In this document: piece after piece, positions 1 to 6,474 of the stretch
How positions within the stretch are numbered: the stretch's first letter is position 1
Layout: each line of letters starts with the position of its first letter
NCBI GenBank assembly: GCA_041656175.1
Contig: JBBAEA010000114.1
Span: 1-11,437, forward strand
Direction of reading: 5' to 3'
Length of the DNA stretch: 11,437 bases
Source of the DNA: JBBAEA01 sp041656175
GTDB lineage: Bacteria; Myxococcota_A; Bradymonadia; UBA4248
Translations under genes and position numbers: made by a program
The notes under the pieces: generated by a model
What the model saw: the letters and a program-made list of their open reading frames with translations, nothing else
Database searches by the model: none
Told to the model about the DNA's origin: nothing

Positions 1-1012
1 AGCCTTCACCGAGTTTTTCTTGCAACTCGGCGATGTGCAGCGCTTTGTGGCCAACTTGGTTCTCTTCGTGCGTGAGTATGAGAGCGGCGATATTTTTTTC
101 GGGAAAGGGCCACAATAAAGGTAGGGGGTAGGATTGGAGTGCGGAGTATATGACGTGTTTTTTGAGTATGTCGGCGTAGGGAACCGTAGAGTTTTTAAGT
201 TTTTCGTTTAGGACAAGGTCAGCGGGCGTGGGATAATCTTGCTCTACGAGTTTTTCGATGTGGAAGTCGTCGGTGGGTTTTCCTTGCTGCAGTGAAGTGA
301 GGGCGTTGCCAAGATCGAAGGCTAGGACATAAACGGTGCCGTTGCCGATTTTGCGGCGATAGTGCGCAATGGCGCCGTCGAGTTCGAGCAAGAGATCGTT
401 GTTGCCGAGGGTGTCGGAGTCGAGGGCGTCGATGCGAAGCACTTTGGTGTCTAGGGGTGTATTGAGCAGTTGCTCTCGAAATTCGCTGCTTAACGGTGAG
501 TTGGGCGCATCGGTAAAGCGCTTAATGGCGGCGGATGTATTGATTTTGCGTTTAATCGCTGTGACAGGCGCCCACGCGGGTGTGGGCATCTCTAGGATGA
601 GCACAGCACCTTTGTCGACGGCGCTTAGCGTCCATTGTATTTGCTCATCGCTAAAGCTCGCCGCTGATTTCGCGGGAATTACGATGATTTTGGCGCCATT
701 GAAGTAGTCATCGTTAATGTTAGAACTTAGTTCTATGTTGAAGACGCCAACTTCTTGGGCTAGGAGGTTGTACCATGCAAAAGAAAAGTCGAGATCCTCA
801 TAAATTTTGGCATATTGCCCTTCAGCGGGAAGTACGAGTAGTAGCGGGGATACGCCCATCTGTGGCGGCATCGTGGCGTTAACCGTCTCGTCGTCGTCGT
901 GCCACTGAATGGGGAAGTGGTGTAGTAGCACAGCGACACCGATTAGCACGAGTACGCTAAACACGATAATGTCGCCTTTAAATCTGGCAAATAAAGAGCT
1001 ATCAGAGCGCAT
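1..1012 (-). CDS. Membrane-anchored glutamine-amidotransferase-like / probable polysaccharide deacetylase protein, partial
   Basis: The frame is open from an ATG at 1012-1010 to the left edge, giving 337 residues with no stop; the C-terminus lies outside the window. Residues 14-32 form one hydrophobic segment after a short charged N-terminus, so the rest is probably periplasmic. Residues 56-235 alternate beta and alpha segments, with KIIVIPAK near 108 and GNGTVYVLAFDLG near 223. That pattern resembles class I glutamine-amidotransferase-like folds that sense rather than catalyse in sugar-active enzymes; no catalytic Cys is seen. The last visible part, AALILTHEENQVGHKAL (309-325), resembles the first strand and motif of NodB-family polysaccharide deacetylases (usually TFDD or THD), but with Glu-Glu where Asp is expected. 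No convincing Shine-Dalgarno precedes the ATG. The gene diverges from the phospholipase D-like gene. The reading frame is secure; the deacetylase assignment is tentative because most of the domain is missing. Confidence 0.65.
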   Translation of the reverse strand, partial: MRSDSSLFARFKGDIIVFSVLVLIGVAVLLHHFPIQWHDDDETVNATMPPQMGVSPLLLVLPAEGQYAKIYEDLDFSFAWYNLLAQEVGVFNIELSSNINDDYFNGAKIIVIPAKSAASFSDEQIQWTLSAVDKGAVLILEMPTPAWAPVTAIKRKINTSAAIKRFTDAPNSPLSSEFREQLLNTPLDTKVLRIDALDSDTLGNNDLLLELDGAIAHYRRKIGNGTVYVLAFDLGNALTSLQQGKPTDDFHIEKLVEQDYPTPADLVLNEKLKNSTVPYADILKKHVIYSALQSYPLPLLWPFPEKNIAALILTHEENQVGHKALHIAELQEKLGEG

Positions 1013-1537
1013 AATTTTGTATTTTGAGAGCTAAAGCTCGCTAGAATTTATTTTTAGGTCACTAAGTCAAGTACTCATAAAAGGTGAAACCATAGTATTA
1101 CACACAAGGCGATCTGGCGAACCAGCCTTTAGCGTAACTTCGTTGTTTTGCGCTTAAAGCTATGTAGTTCTTGCGCGCACCAATTTGGCAGCCTACGTCA
1201 GATGTGATTCGCTGTCTAGAGCTAATGGTGCAAAATGAGCGAGTATTTGGCGGCGTTACACTAAAGAGACTATGATTTATGGGGGTTACCGCCCCATGCC
1301 CCGCTATAGATTATCGCCCTTAGAACTCTTTCTTGCGCATAACATCTTGATTTTATTGACTTTATTTTGAAGGCTCGACTTTTATTTTAGTTTAGGCCAG
1401 CTTATTTTTGACTGTTTTGCTATCATCAACGCTTGCCCAAAAGAAGGTAGAGCTAGCAATTTTTTGCCCTATCCTATACAGATACACAAGGCTAGCATTA
1501 CTCCTAGCTACGGTTCTTTGCTTGCGTGAGGTGTGAA
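1013..1537. other. Divergent intergenic region, 525 bp, no gene seen
   Basis: This stretch separates two divergently transcribed genes, so it should hold the promoters of both. I found no ORF of useful length, no tRNA-like fold and no repeat shared with the rest of the window. It is AT-rich near both ends. On the plus strand, TTGACT at 1356-1361 is followed 18 bases later by TTTTAT (1380-1385), a mediocre sigma-70 match; TATACA at 1475-1480 is another possible -10 without a good -35. A small CTGG-cgaa-CCAG stem lies at 1114-1125. None of these is strong enough to call individually. Confidence 0.5.
1528..1533 (+). promoter_or_regulatory. Ribosome binding site that decides the PLD gene start
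   Basis: GAGGTG lies 4 bases before ATG 1538. An upstream in-frame GTG at 1526 would place this site inside the coding region and would add MRCE before the signal peptide, so ATG 1538 is preferred. Confidence 0.6.
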
Positions 1538-2827
1538 ATGAAAAGAGCTTCGAGCATACAAGTTTGGCTTATCGTATTACTTTGCATTGGCCTTTTAGCT
1601 TGCCAAAAAAACAACGAAATTAAAGCAGCTACGCCAGGCGAAAGCGGAGTGAAGCAAAGCGTAGATGAAGTCGCGGCGAGCCCGAGTTTTGGCAGCGACG
1701 CGATCTCGCTGTACGAATCATGGCCCAAAGAGACTGAGCTTGATAACCCCGAGATCCCCGAGGCAACGGATTTGTGGATAAGCATCATCGACGCAGCCAA
1801 AGAGAGCATCGACTTTTCAGAGTACTATGCGATTTCGGCGCCCGATTCCGATTTAGAGCGGGTTATCGAAGCGATTAAGCGGGCAGGATCGCGTGGCGTT
1901 AAAATCCGCTTTATCGTGGATAAGGGCATGCTACGCGATGATAACGCTATTCTCCCCACGCAAATAGCGCAGTGGCCAAACACGGAGCTTCGCATCATTG
2001 ATTTTAGCGCAATCACTGGCGGGGTACAGCATGCAAAGTACTTTATCATCGATAAAAAAATCGCGTATTTTGGGTCTCAGAACTTTGACTGGCGATCTTT
2101 GGAGCATATCAGTGAGCTGGGAGCCCTTGTTCAAAATCCAGAACTTGTTTTGCCACTTCAAGAAACTTTCGAGCTCGACTGGGCACTCGCCGGTGACCGT
2201 AGCGCCGAATACACAAAAAGCGAGCACACGATGCCTGTGCGCATCGTGTACAAGGGGGAAGAAACGCAGGTCACAAGCGCGCTTTCGCCAAAAGACCTTT
2301 TGCCAGACCCCGCACTATGGGATCTACCCCAAATTTTGGAGCTCATAGCCAACGCGAAGAAGCGCATCGACATTCAGCTTCTCAACTACACTATAACAAA
2401 CTACGACAAAAGCAGCTTCACCGAAATAGACGACGCTCTTATTGCGGCGGCTGAACGCGGTGTAAAAGTTAGGCTTATGGTTTCTGATTGGTCGAAGCGT
2501 AAAAAGTATATCGCGGACCTCCAAAGGTTAGAACCCATCAACAATATTGAAAGCAAGATGATTGTTATCCCCGAGGCGAGTACGGGGTTTATTCCTTTTG
2601 CGAGGACGATACACTCGAAGTTTATGGTGGTAGATGAAGATGCAGCGTGGTTAGGGACATCGAACTGGAGCGGGGATTACTTCTATAACTCGCGTAACGT
2701 CGGCATTGTTGTTAAGGGTAGAGCATTTAACAAAGACTTAAGCCATAGTTTTGAGCTCTATTGGGACAGTGCTTACGCAGAAAGCACTGATCCACAAAAA
2801 CAATATGAAGAGCGGAAGCGATATTAA
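1538..2827 (+). CDS. Phospholipase D superfamily lipoprotein, PLD3/K4-like
   Basis: This is a 429-residue lipoprotein. The N-terminus MKRASSIQVWLIVLLCIGLLAC ends in a clear lipobox (LLAC), so Cys22 should be acylated and the protein exported. Two complete HKD motifs are visible: HAKYFIID (His165, Lys167, Asp172) and HSKFMVVD (His359, Lys361, Asp366). Each is followed by the expected Gly-Ser/Thr-x-Asn element, GSQNFDWRSLEHISELG and GTSNWSGDYF. Family knowledge: this pairing (DWRSL after the first motif, TSNWSxDYF after the second, plus ERGVKVRLMVSDW near 306-318 and a terminal YWDSAYA) is typical of the PLD3/PLD4 and poxvirus K4/F13 branch rather than cardiolipin synthases. Members of that branch include lysosomal 5'-exonucleases, so a nuclease or phosphodiesterase role is as plausible as a phospholipase. 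I chose ATG 1538 over the in-frame GTG at 1526 because GAGGTG (1528-1533) makes a ribosome binding site for it. A small hairpin overlaps the stop. Confidence 0.9.
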   Translation: MKRASSIQVWLIVLLCIGLLACQKNNEIKAATPGESGVKQSVDEVAASPSFGSDAISLYESWPKETELDNPEIPEATDLWISIIDAAKESIDFSEYYAISAPDSDLERVIEAIKRAGSRGVKIRFIVDKGMLRDDNAILPTQIAQWPNTELRIIDFSAITGGVQHAKYFIIDKKIAYFGSQNFDWRSLEHISELGALVQNPELVLPLQETFELDWALAGDRSAEYTKSEHTMPVRIVYKGEETQVTSALSPKDLLPDPALWDLPQILELIANAKKRIDIQLLNYTITNYDKSSFTEIDDALIAAAERGVKVRLMVSDWSKRKKYIADLQRLEPINNIESKMIVIPEASTGFIPFARTIHSKFMVVDEDAAWLGTSNWSGDYFYNSRNVGIVVKGRAFNKDLSHSFELYWDSAYAESTDPQKQYEERKRY

Positions 2828-2883
2828 GCTCGCTACGCGAAGCGATGCTTTGATCTATGCAAAATCAGCCAATAATTTAGTAG

Positions 2884-2904
2884 GGGCAGGTTTCAAACCT
2901 GCCC
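2884..2904. repeat. Perfect palindrome GGGCAGGTTT-C-AAACCTGCCC
   Basis: Two perfect 10-bp arms (2884-2893 and 2895-2904) surround a single base. The element lies 57 bases after the stop of the PLD-like gene and directly before the candidate promoter of the next gene. It has no T-tract, so it is a poor intrinsic terminator. It is more likely a short extragenic palindromic repeat or an operator-like site. Confidence 0.6.
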
Positions 2905-2933
2905 TTGATAAATCAAAATAAAGTCTATAAAAT
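2905..2933 (+). promoter_or_regulatory. Candidate sigma-70 promoter for the lipoprotein/barrel operon
   Basis: TTGATA (2905-2910) and TAAAAT (2928-2933) are separated by exactly 17 bases; each matches its consensus hexamer at 5 of 6 positions. Transcription would start near 2940, leaving a leader of about 110 nucleotides before ATG 3054. The -35 abuts the palindrome at 2884-2904. Confidence 0.45.
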
Positions 2934-2957
2934 CAATAGGTTATGCATAAAGCAGCT

Positions 2958-3000
2958 TCCAAGGGCGATAGCCTTGGACGGGGCGTTGCTGCGGCGCCCC
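2958..3000 (+). promoter_or_regulatory. Leader with two adjacent hairpins upstream of the LpoA-like gene
   Basis: Within the predicted 5' leader, TCCAAGG (2958-2964) pairs with CCTTGGA (2972-2978), and GGGGCG (2980-2985) pairs with CGCCCC (2995-3000). The two stems are separated by one base. They sit 54 bases before the start codon and have no T-tract. They could stabilise the mRNA or bind a regulator, or they may be remnants of an extragenic repeat. I do not recognise a known riboswitch. Confidence 0.4.
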
Positions 3001-3053
3001 AATGAATCAGAGCTTCCCTAGCCCCTATCTCCTTAATCAAGGTTTTACACATC

Positions 3054-4958
3054 ATGAAAAAGCGATATTTTAGCCTTAGTGTTGCGCTTATTTTATTATT
3101 TTTACCCGCTTGTGGTGGCCTTGCCACACGTCCTGCCCATAGACAGTCGCAAGCACAAAGCGCTACCACTGTACTTGGCGCGCAGGCCGCTAAAGACTCA
3201 GCCCTTCCCCAGCGAAGTGTGAAGTACATCGACGTGGCGCAAAGCCCACAAGCAAACCCTGTGCTTCAGGAGGCGCTAGAGCAAGCGCAGGATCCACAGG
3301 AACAGCGCCAGATCATCTTTTTAATCAAACGCAACGAGTTGCAGAGCCCAGAGACCCGCGATGCTGCCTGTGATTACTTGGCTTCCCAAAGTCCATCACA
3401 GTACGATGACCCCAATCTCGTCACCGCGCACGCGCTCTACAGCCTGTCGTGTGCAACGCAAAGCGATGCAACTTCGGTCAGAATAGTCGAGTTACCGCAA
3501 GAAAGCATACAAAGCCTATCGCAGGAAACGGTGCAAACACTACAAAACCCTTGGATCGCCCCGCAGGACGAAAGTTTGGCATGGAAAACACTTGCGCACG
3601 CGTCGCTGGAGGCGAAAAAGGACGATGAAGCCCTATACTACTACGGTCGCGCCTACGAACATGAAGCAACAGCCAGCATTAAAGCACAGAGCTTCGCTGT
3701 GGCCGCTCGACTACTCGCTAGCCCAGAGCGCGCGGCGCTTGTATTAGACGGACATATCCCCGTTTTAACCCGCGCGGCACTTGGCTACTCGCTGCTAAGC
3801 CGCTGTTTGCACAAGCCAGATAGCAGCTGCCCCATAGATGCACTCGAGGACGTAAAAAATGCACTAAACGCGGTTGATGAAAGCACAAAGGCAGAGCTAT
3901 TAAAAACGAGCAATGCGCTCACAGCAAAGAGCGAGCCCATCGTTGCCGCCGTCCTTCCCCTCTCGGGAGCTTCCTTACGTATGGGGCGCGCCATGTTGGG
4001 CGCTATGTTGATGGCACAAGGCGTTTTTGATCGCAGAAGCACATCGTTTCACTTATTGTTTTTAGACTCTGAGTCTAGCCCCGATGGAACAGTACGCGCG
4101 ATGGAGCAGGCAAAAGCGCTCGGAGCCGCTGTTGTTATTGGCCCCCTCAATACAAATGAGACCAAGGCCGCCGCCCGCGCAGCACAAGAACTCTCCTTGC
4201 CGCTTATCGCTTTTAGCGTAGATGATAGCTTTGTAAACCCCTACGCCATGCAATTTTCGTCTTCGATCCAAGCAGAGGCCGCTGTGGTAGCGCAAAATTT
4301 ATCCGCACTCGAGGTTAAGCGAATTCTACCGCTATTCCCAGTATCGAACTACGCTCAAACCGCTAACGAAGCCCTTCGACTCGCCGCAGCAAACTTTGCC
4401 ATTCAAGTTCTTAACCCCATCCACTTTGATCAAGCACAAGCCGACCTTTCTACGCTCGCCAAGCAGATCGTAAAATCGCAGGCAGACGCCATATTCTTGC
4501 CAGTCCTACCCGCTATAGCCGAGCGCTTGCTTAGTTTTATGAACCAAGAGAACACTTGGTGTATGGGCAAAAAACCAAGTAGCTATAAGGGAGATACACG
4601 CAAGTTCATTCGCTGTATTAGCTTAAGTTCGTGGTCCCCACTGCCCGAAAATCATAACTATAGAGCGCTACAAAATAGCCTCTACCTTGATTACGCCGAG
4701 GCGCCGCGTGCCAACAACATAGATAGCATAGATTTCTCAGAAGGTTTTGCGACGCTCTACAAACGAAAACCCGCGCTCTACGAAGTGCTAGCCTATAGCG
4801 CTGTACGCATGCTCAATAGCCTTGATGAAAATGCGTGGCATAGCCCCGAAAACCTTCAGTCCGAACTTAGCAAAAAATCGTTCATCAACGGCCGCTACCA
4901 CCTCAAGCCCTCGCTCTTCCTCGTTGAGCAGGCAAAGTCATCATTATTTAAACCATAA
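3054..4958 (+). CDS. LpoA/LppC-like penicillin-binding-protein-activator lipoprotein
   Basis: This 634-residue protein starts with a signal peptide and lipobox, LPAC, so Cys20 is probably acylated and anchors it in the envelope. Residues 60-290 are largely helical and Ala/Leu/Gln-rich, consistent with a TPR-like N-terminal domain (for example DDEALYYYGRAYEHEA near 190-205). From residue 296 a type I periplasmic-binding fold is visible: IVAAVLPLSGASLRMGRAMLGAMLMAQ, then GAAVVIGPLNTNETKAAARAAQELSLPLIAF (357-387), QADAIFLPVLPA (476-487), and a late YEVLAYSAVRML (576-587). Helical repeats followed by this fold is the architecture of LpoA, which activates class A penicillin-binding proteins, and the domain resembles amino-acid-transporter binding proteins. 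The length is close to that of LpoA. Only a weak AAGG precedes the ATG. The barrel gene follows 30 bases after the stop, suggesting an operon. A link to peptidoglycan synthesis is inferred from the fold alone. Confidence 0.75.
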   Translation: MKKRYFSLSVALILLFLPACGGLATRPAHRQSQAQSATTVLGAQAAKDSALPQRSVKYIDVAQSPQANPVLQEALEQAQDPQEQRQIIFLIKRNELQSPETRDAACDYLASQSPSQYDDPNLVTAHALYSLSCATQSDATSVRIVELPQESIQSLSQETVQTLQNPWIAPQDESLAWKTLAHASLEAKKDDEALYYYGRAYEHEATASIKAQSFAVAARLLASPERAALVLDGHIPVLTRAALGYSLLSRCLHKPDSSCPIDALEDVKNALNAVDESTKAELLKTSNALTAKSEPIVAAVLPLSGASLRMGRAMLGAMLMAQGVFDRRSTSFHLLFLDSESSPDGTVRAMEQAKALGAAVVIGPLNTNETKAAARAAQELSLPLIAFSVDDSFVNPYAMQFSSSIQAEAAVVAQNLSALEVKRILPLFPVSNYAQTANEALRLAAANFAIQVLNPIHFDQAQADLSTLAKQIVKSQADAIFLPVLPAIAERLLSFMNQENTWCMGKKPSSYKGDTRKFIRCISLSSWSPLPENHNYRALQNSLYLDYAEAPRANNIDSIDFSEGFATLYKRKPALYEVLAYSAVRMLNSLDENAWHSPENLQSELSKKSFINGRYHLKPSLFLVEQAKSSLFKP

Positions 4959-4988
4959 CCCGACAGCAACGCCAAATTGCGTTATTTT

Positions 4989-6137
4989 ATGTACCGAAAT
5001 CGATTTTTAGCGATTCTCCATAGCCTCTTGCTGCTGCTTTTTTTAAGCACAACTCTAGCCTTGCCACGAACGGCATATGCGCTCAACGAAAGCGAAGTTG
5101 AAGGCAAGTCCGATGAGGATTTAGAGCAAGATGCATGGGAGACGCGTCGCAAAAACGCCATACCAGGCTCGGTAAAATGTGGGCTTTGGTCCATACTGAT
5201 TTCGACGGTATGGCGCGGCTGGGGTCACCACTGCGCCGAGGACGAGAGCAGCCACTATCGCCTACTTATTATGGAAGGCGTCAGCCTCGCGATGATCGCC
5301 ACAAGTCTTGCTATGGGCTCGCTTTCCCGCGACGACAAGCACCTCTCCCCTTTGTGGAAGACACTCTTTCACTTTGGAACCACCCTCTTTATTTCCAGCT
5401 ACCTCTTCGATGTCATTGGTACTTTCAAGGGCTACTCGATGGCCATGCCCACCAACCATATCGATCCCTACGGCCACGGCGTTCAAGTGGGCGTCCGTTG
5501 GGCGCCCTCCGATAGCCTAAACCTCGGCCTCGAATTCGAGTACGCATTTCGCAACAAACGCTTTTGGGTCAAACCCTATGCCTTCCTTGACGTTATTGCC
5601 CTCAATCACTGGAACGCTGGCCTCGATAGCGGCGTGGTCTTATGGCACGCCGAAGAAAGCTACACTTACATTGCTATCGCCGCCGATACAAAATACGACC
5701 AGGCGCTAAAATCCGACTATGATACGATCACTTTTTTGCCATATGTCGAATTTTCGCTCGATTTAGGCACATGGTTCGCGCATCTATCACAAATCCGCTT
5801 CGTCAACCGCCTTGGTTTTGGCGTTAACTTTTACCAATTCAAGGAAAAATCCAGCCGTCCCTTTTCCGACCACGCCACGCTACTTGTCTTGGAGAGCTTT
5901 ATCTCCATGAACATCTTCACAGACTTCAACCTTGCCGTCGGTTACCGCCAGCGCCCCGATTTCAGCATTGGCCCCCTTTCCGCGCCCTCGCGACTGTTTA
6001 ACACCGTCCCCGTCCCCGGCTTTGGCGTCTTTTCCCTCGACCTCTCCTTCCACATTTCGGCTGGCTGGCACACCGATTTGCAAATGAATTTCGGTACAAG
6101 CGCCGAGTTTTGGCTTAACGTCGCCAAGCGCTTTTAA
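4989..6137 (+). CDS. Predicted outer-membrane beta-barrel protein
   Basis: This gene encodes 382 residues from ATG 4989; an in-frame TTG at 4977 would add four residues, and neither start has a clear ribosome binding site. The N-terminus MYRNRFLAILHSLLLLLFLSTTLALPRTAYA is a good signal peptide with cleavage after Ala31. A charged stretch follows, then two hydrophobic segments near 92-110 and 124-144. From about 163 to the end the sequence alternates polar and hydrophobic residues in amphipathic strands rich in Tyr, Phe and Trp (such as VQVGVRWAP, LNLGLEFEYAF, FNLAVGYRQR, FSLDLSFHIS) and finishes with a terminal Phe, a typical barrel-targeting signature. I do not recognise a named family. The position 30 bases behind the LpoA-like gene suggests co-expression. 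The inner hydrophobic segments are odd for a pure barrel and might be part of a plug or a membrane-associated domain. Confidence 0.65.
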   Translation: MYRNRFLAILHSLLLLLFLSTTLALPRTAYALNESEVEGKSDEDLEQDAWETRRKNAIPGSVKCGLWSILISTVWRGWGHHCAEDESSHYRLLIMEGVSLAMIATSLAMGSLSRDDKHLSPLWKTLFHFGTTLFISSYLFDVIGTFKGYSMAMPTNHIDPYGHGVQVGVRWAPSDSLNLGLEFEYAFRNKRFWVKPYAFLDVIALNHWNAGLDSGVVLWHAEESYTYIAIAADTKYDQALKSDYDTITFLPYVEFSLDLGTWFAHLSQIRFVNRLGFGVNFYQFKEKSSRPFSDHATLLVLESFISMNIFTDFNLAVGYRQRPDFSIGPLSAPSRLFNTVPVPGFGVFSLDLSFHISAGWHTDLQMNFGTSAEFWLNVAKRF

Positions 6138-6414
6138 TCTAAACTTTAGCTCTTTAGCGCTTCTTTCTTAGACGGGGATTTTCGCCCTACGGCTAACGCA
6201 AAGTCGTATATTCGGCTGTTTTTAAGTTTTTATTTTTGTGGGGGATGTGTCCCCCTACGCCGCAACCCCTCGCTGTGCGCGGGTTTGCGTCTACCCCCTC
6301 CGCGGGGACACCCCGCGACGCCCCGTCCAGTTTTTGGCGAAACAGAACTTTGCGCTCGCCTTAGTTTTCGCCCCCCATACGCGCGAACTTCTTCGCCCCC
6401 CCACGATCCTACAA
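6138..6414. repeat. Structured GC-rich extragenic repeat element (copy 1)
   Basis: No gene is seen here. Bases 6195-6249 are identical to 11257-11311. Downstream the element is intact and heavily self-complementary: GGGGGA-TGTG-TCCCCC (6240-6255), CGCGGGG-ACA-CCCCGCG (6301-6317), and long-range GTGTCCCC (6247-6254) with GGGGACAC (6304-6311). Between them CGCAACCC and GGGTTTGCG can pair with one bulge. Upstream, ggggattttcgccc (6174-6187) corresponds loosely to the GGGGC-TTGC-GCCCC hairpin next to copy 2. The strong base-composition swing and nested inverted repeats fit a REP/MITE-like mobile repeat rather than a regulatory leader. Confidence 0.65.
6195..6249 (+). repeat. 55-bp perfect direct repeat, copy 1
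   Basis: It is identical over all 55 bases to 11257-11311. It begins AACGCAAAGTCGTATATTCG and ends in GGGGGATGTG. Here the repeat continues into TCCCCC, completing a hairpin. Confidence 0.9.
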
Positions 6415-6457
6415 AAACACAAAAAAGCCCAAGCAACGCTCGGGCTTTTTTGTGTTT
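6415..6457. terminator. Strong bidirectional intrinsic terminator
   Basis: Perfect 16-bp arms (6415-6430 and 6442-6457) with a core GCCC/GGGC and flanking A6/T6 tracts surround an 11-base loop. Inside the loop AGC and GCT can extend the stem after one mismatch. It lies between the convergent barrel gene and large cysteine-rich gene, so it should stop transcripts from both sides. Confidence 0.9.
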
Positions 6458-6474
6458 AGCTCGCTGCTAAGCGA

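Noticed and set aside
369..707. Plus-strand open frame of 112 codons
   Set aside because: It lies wholly within the minus-strand gene 1-1012, is Ser/Leu/Arg-rich without domain features and has no ribosome binding site; it is a shadow.
1060..1080. Minus-strand TTGACT as -35 for the gene starting at 1012
   Set aside because: No acceptable -10 hexamer lies 15-19 bases downstream.
1526..1537. GTG start of the PLD-like gene
   Set aside because: The ribosome binding site would lie inside the coding region; ATG 1538 gives a standard lipoprotein signal.
1013..1537. RNA gene in the long divergent spacer
   Set aside because: No tRNA-like cloverleaf, no recognised conserved RNA motif and only minor stems were found.
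6230..6470. Short open frames on both strands in the GC-rich spacer
   Set aside because: They are Pro/Arg-rich, cross the repeat and the terminator, and have no ribosome binding site.
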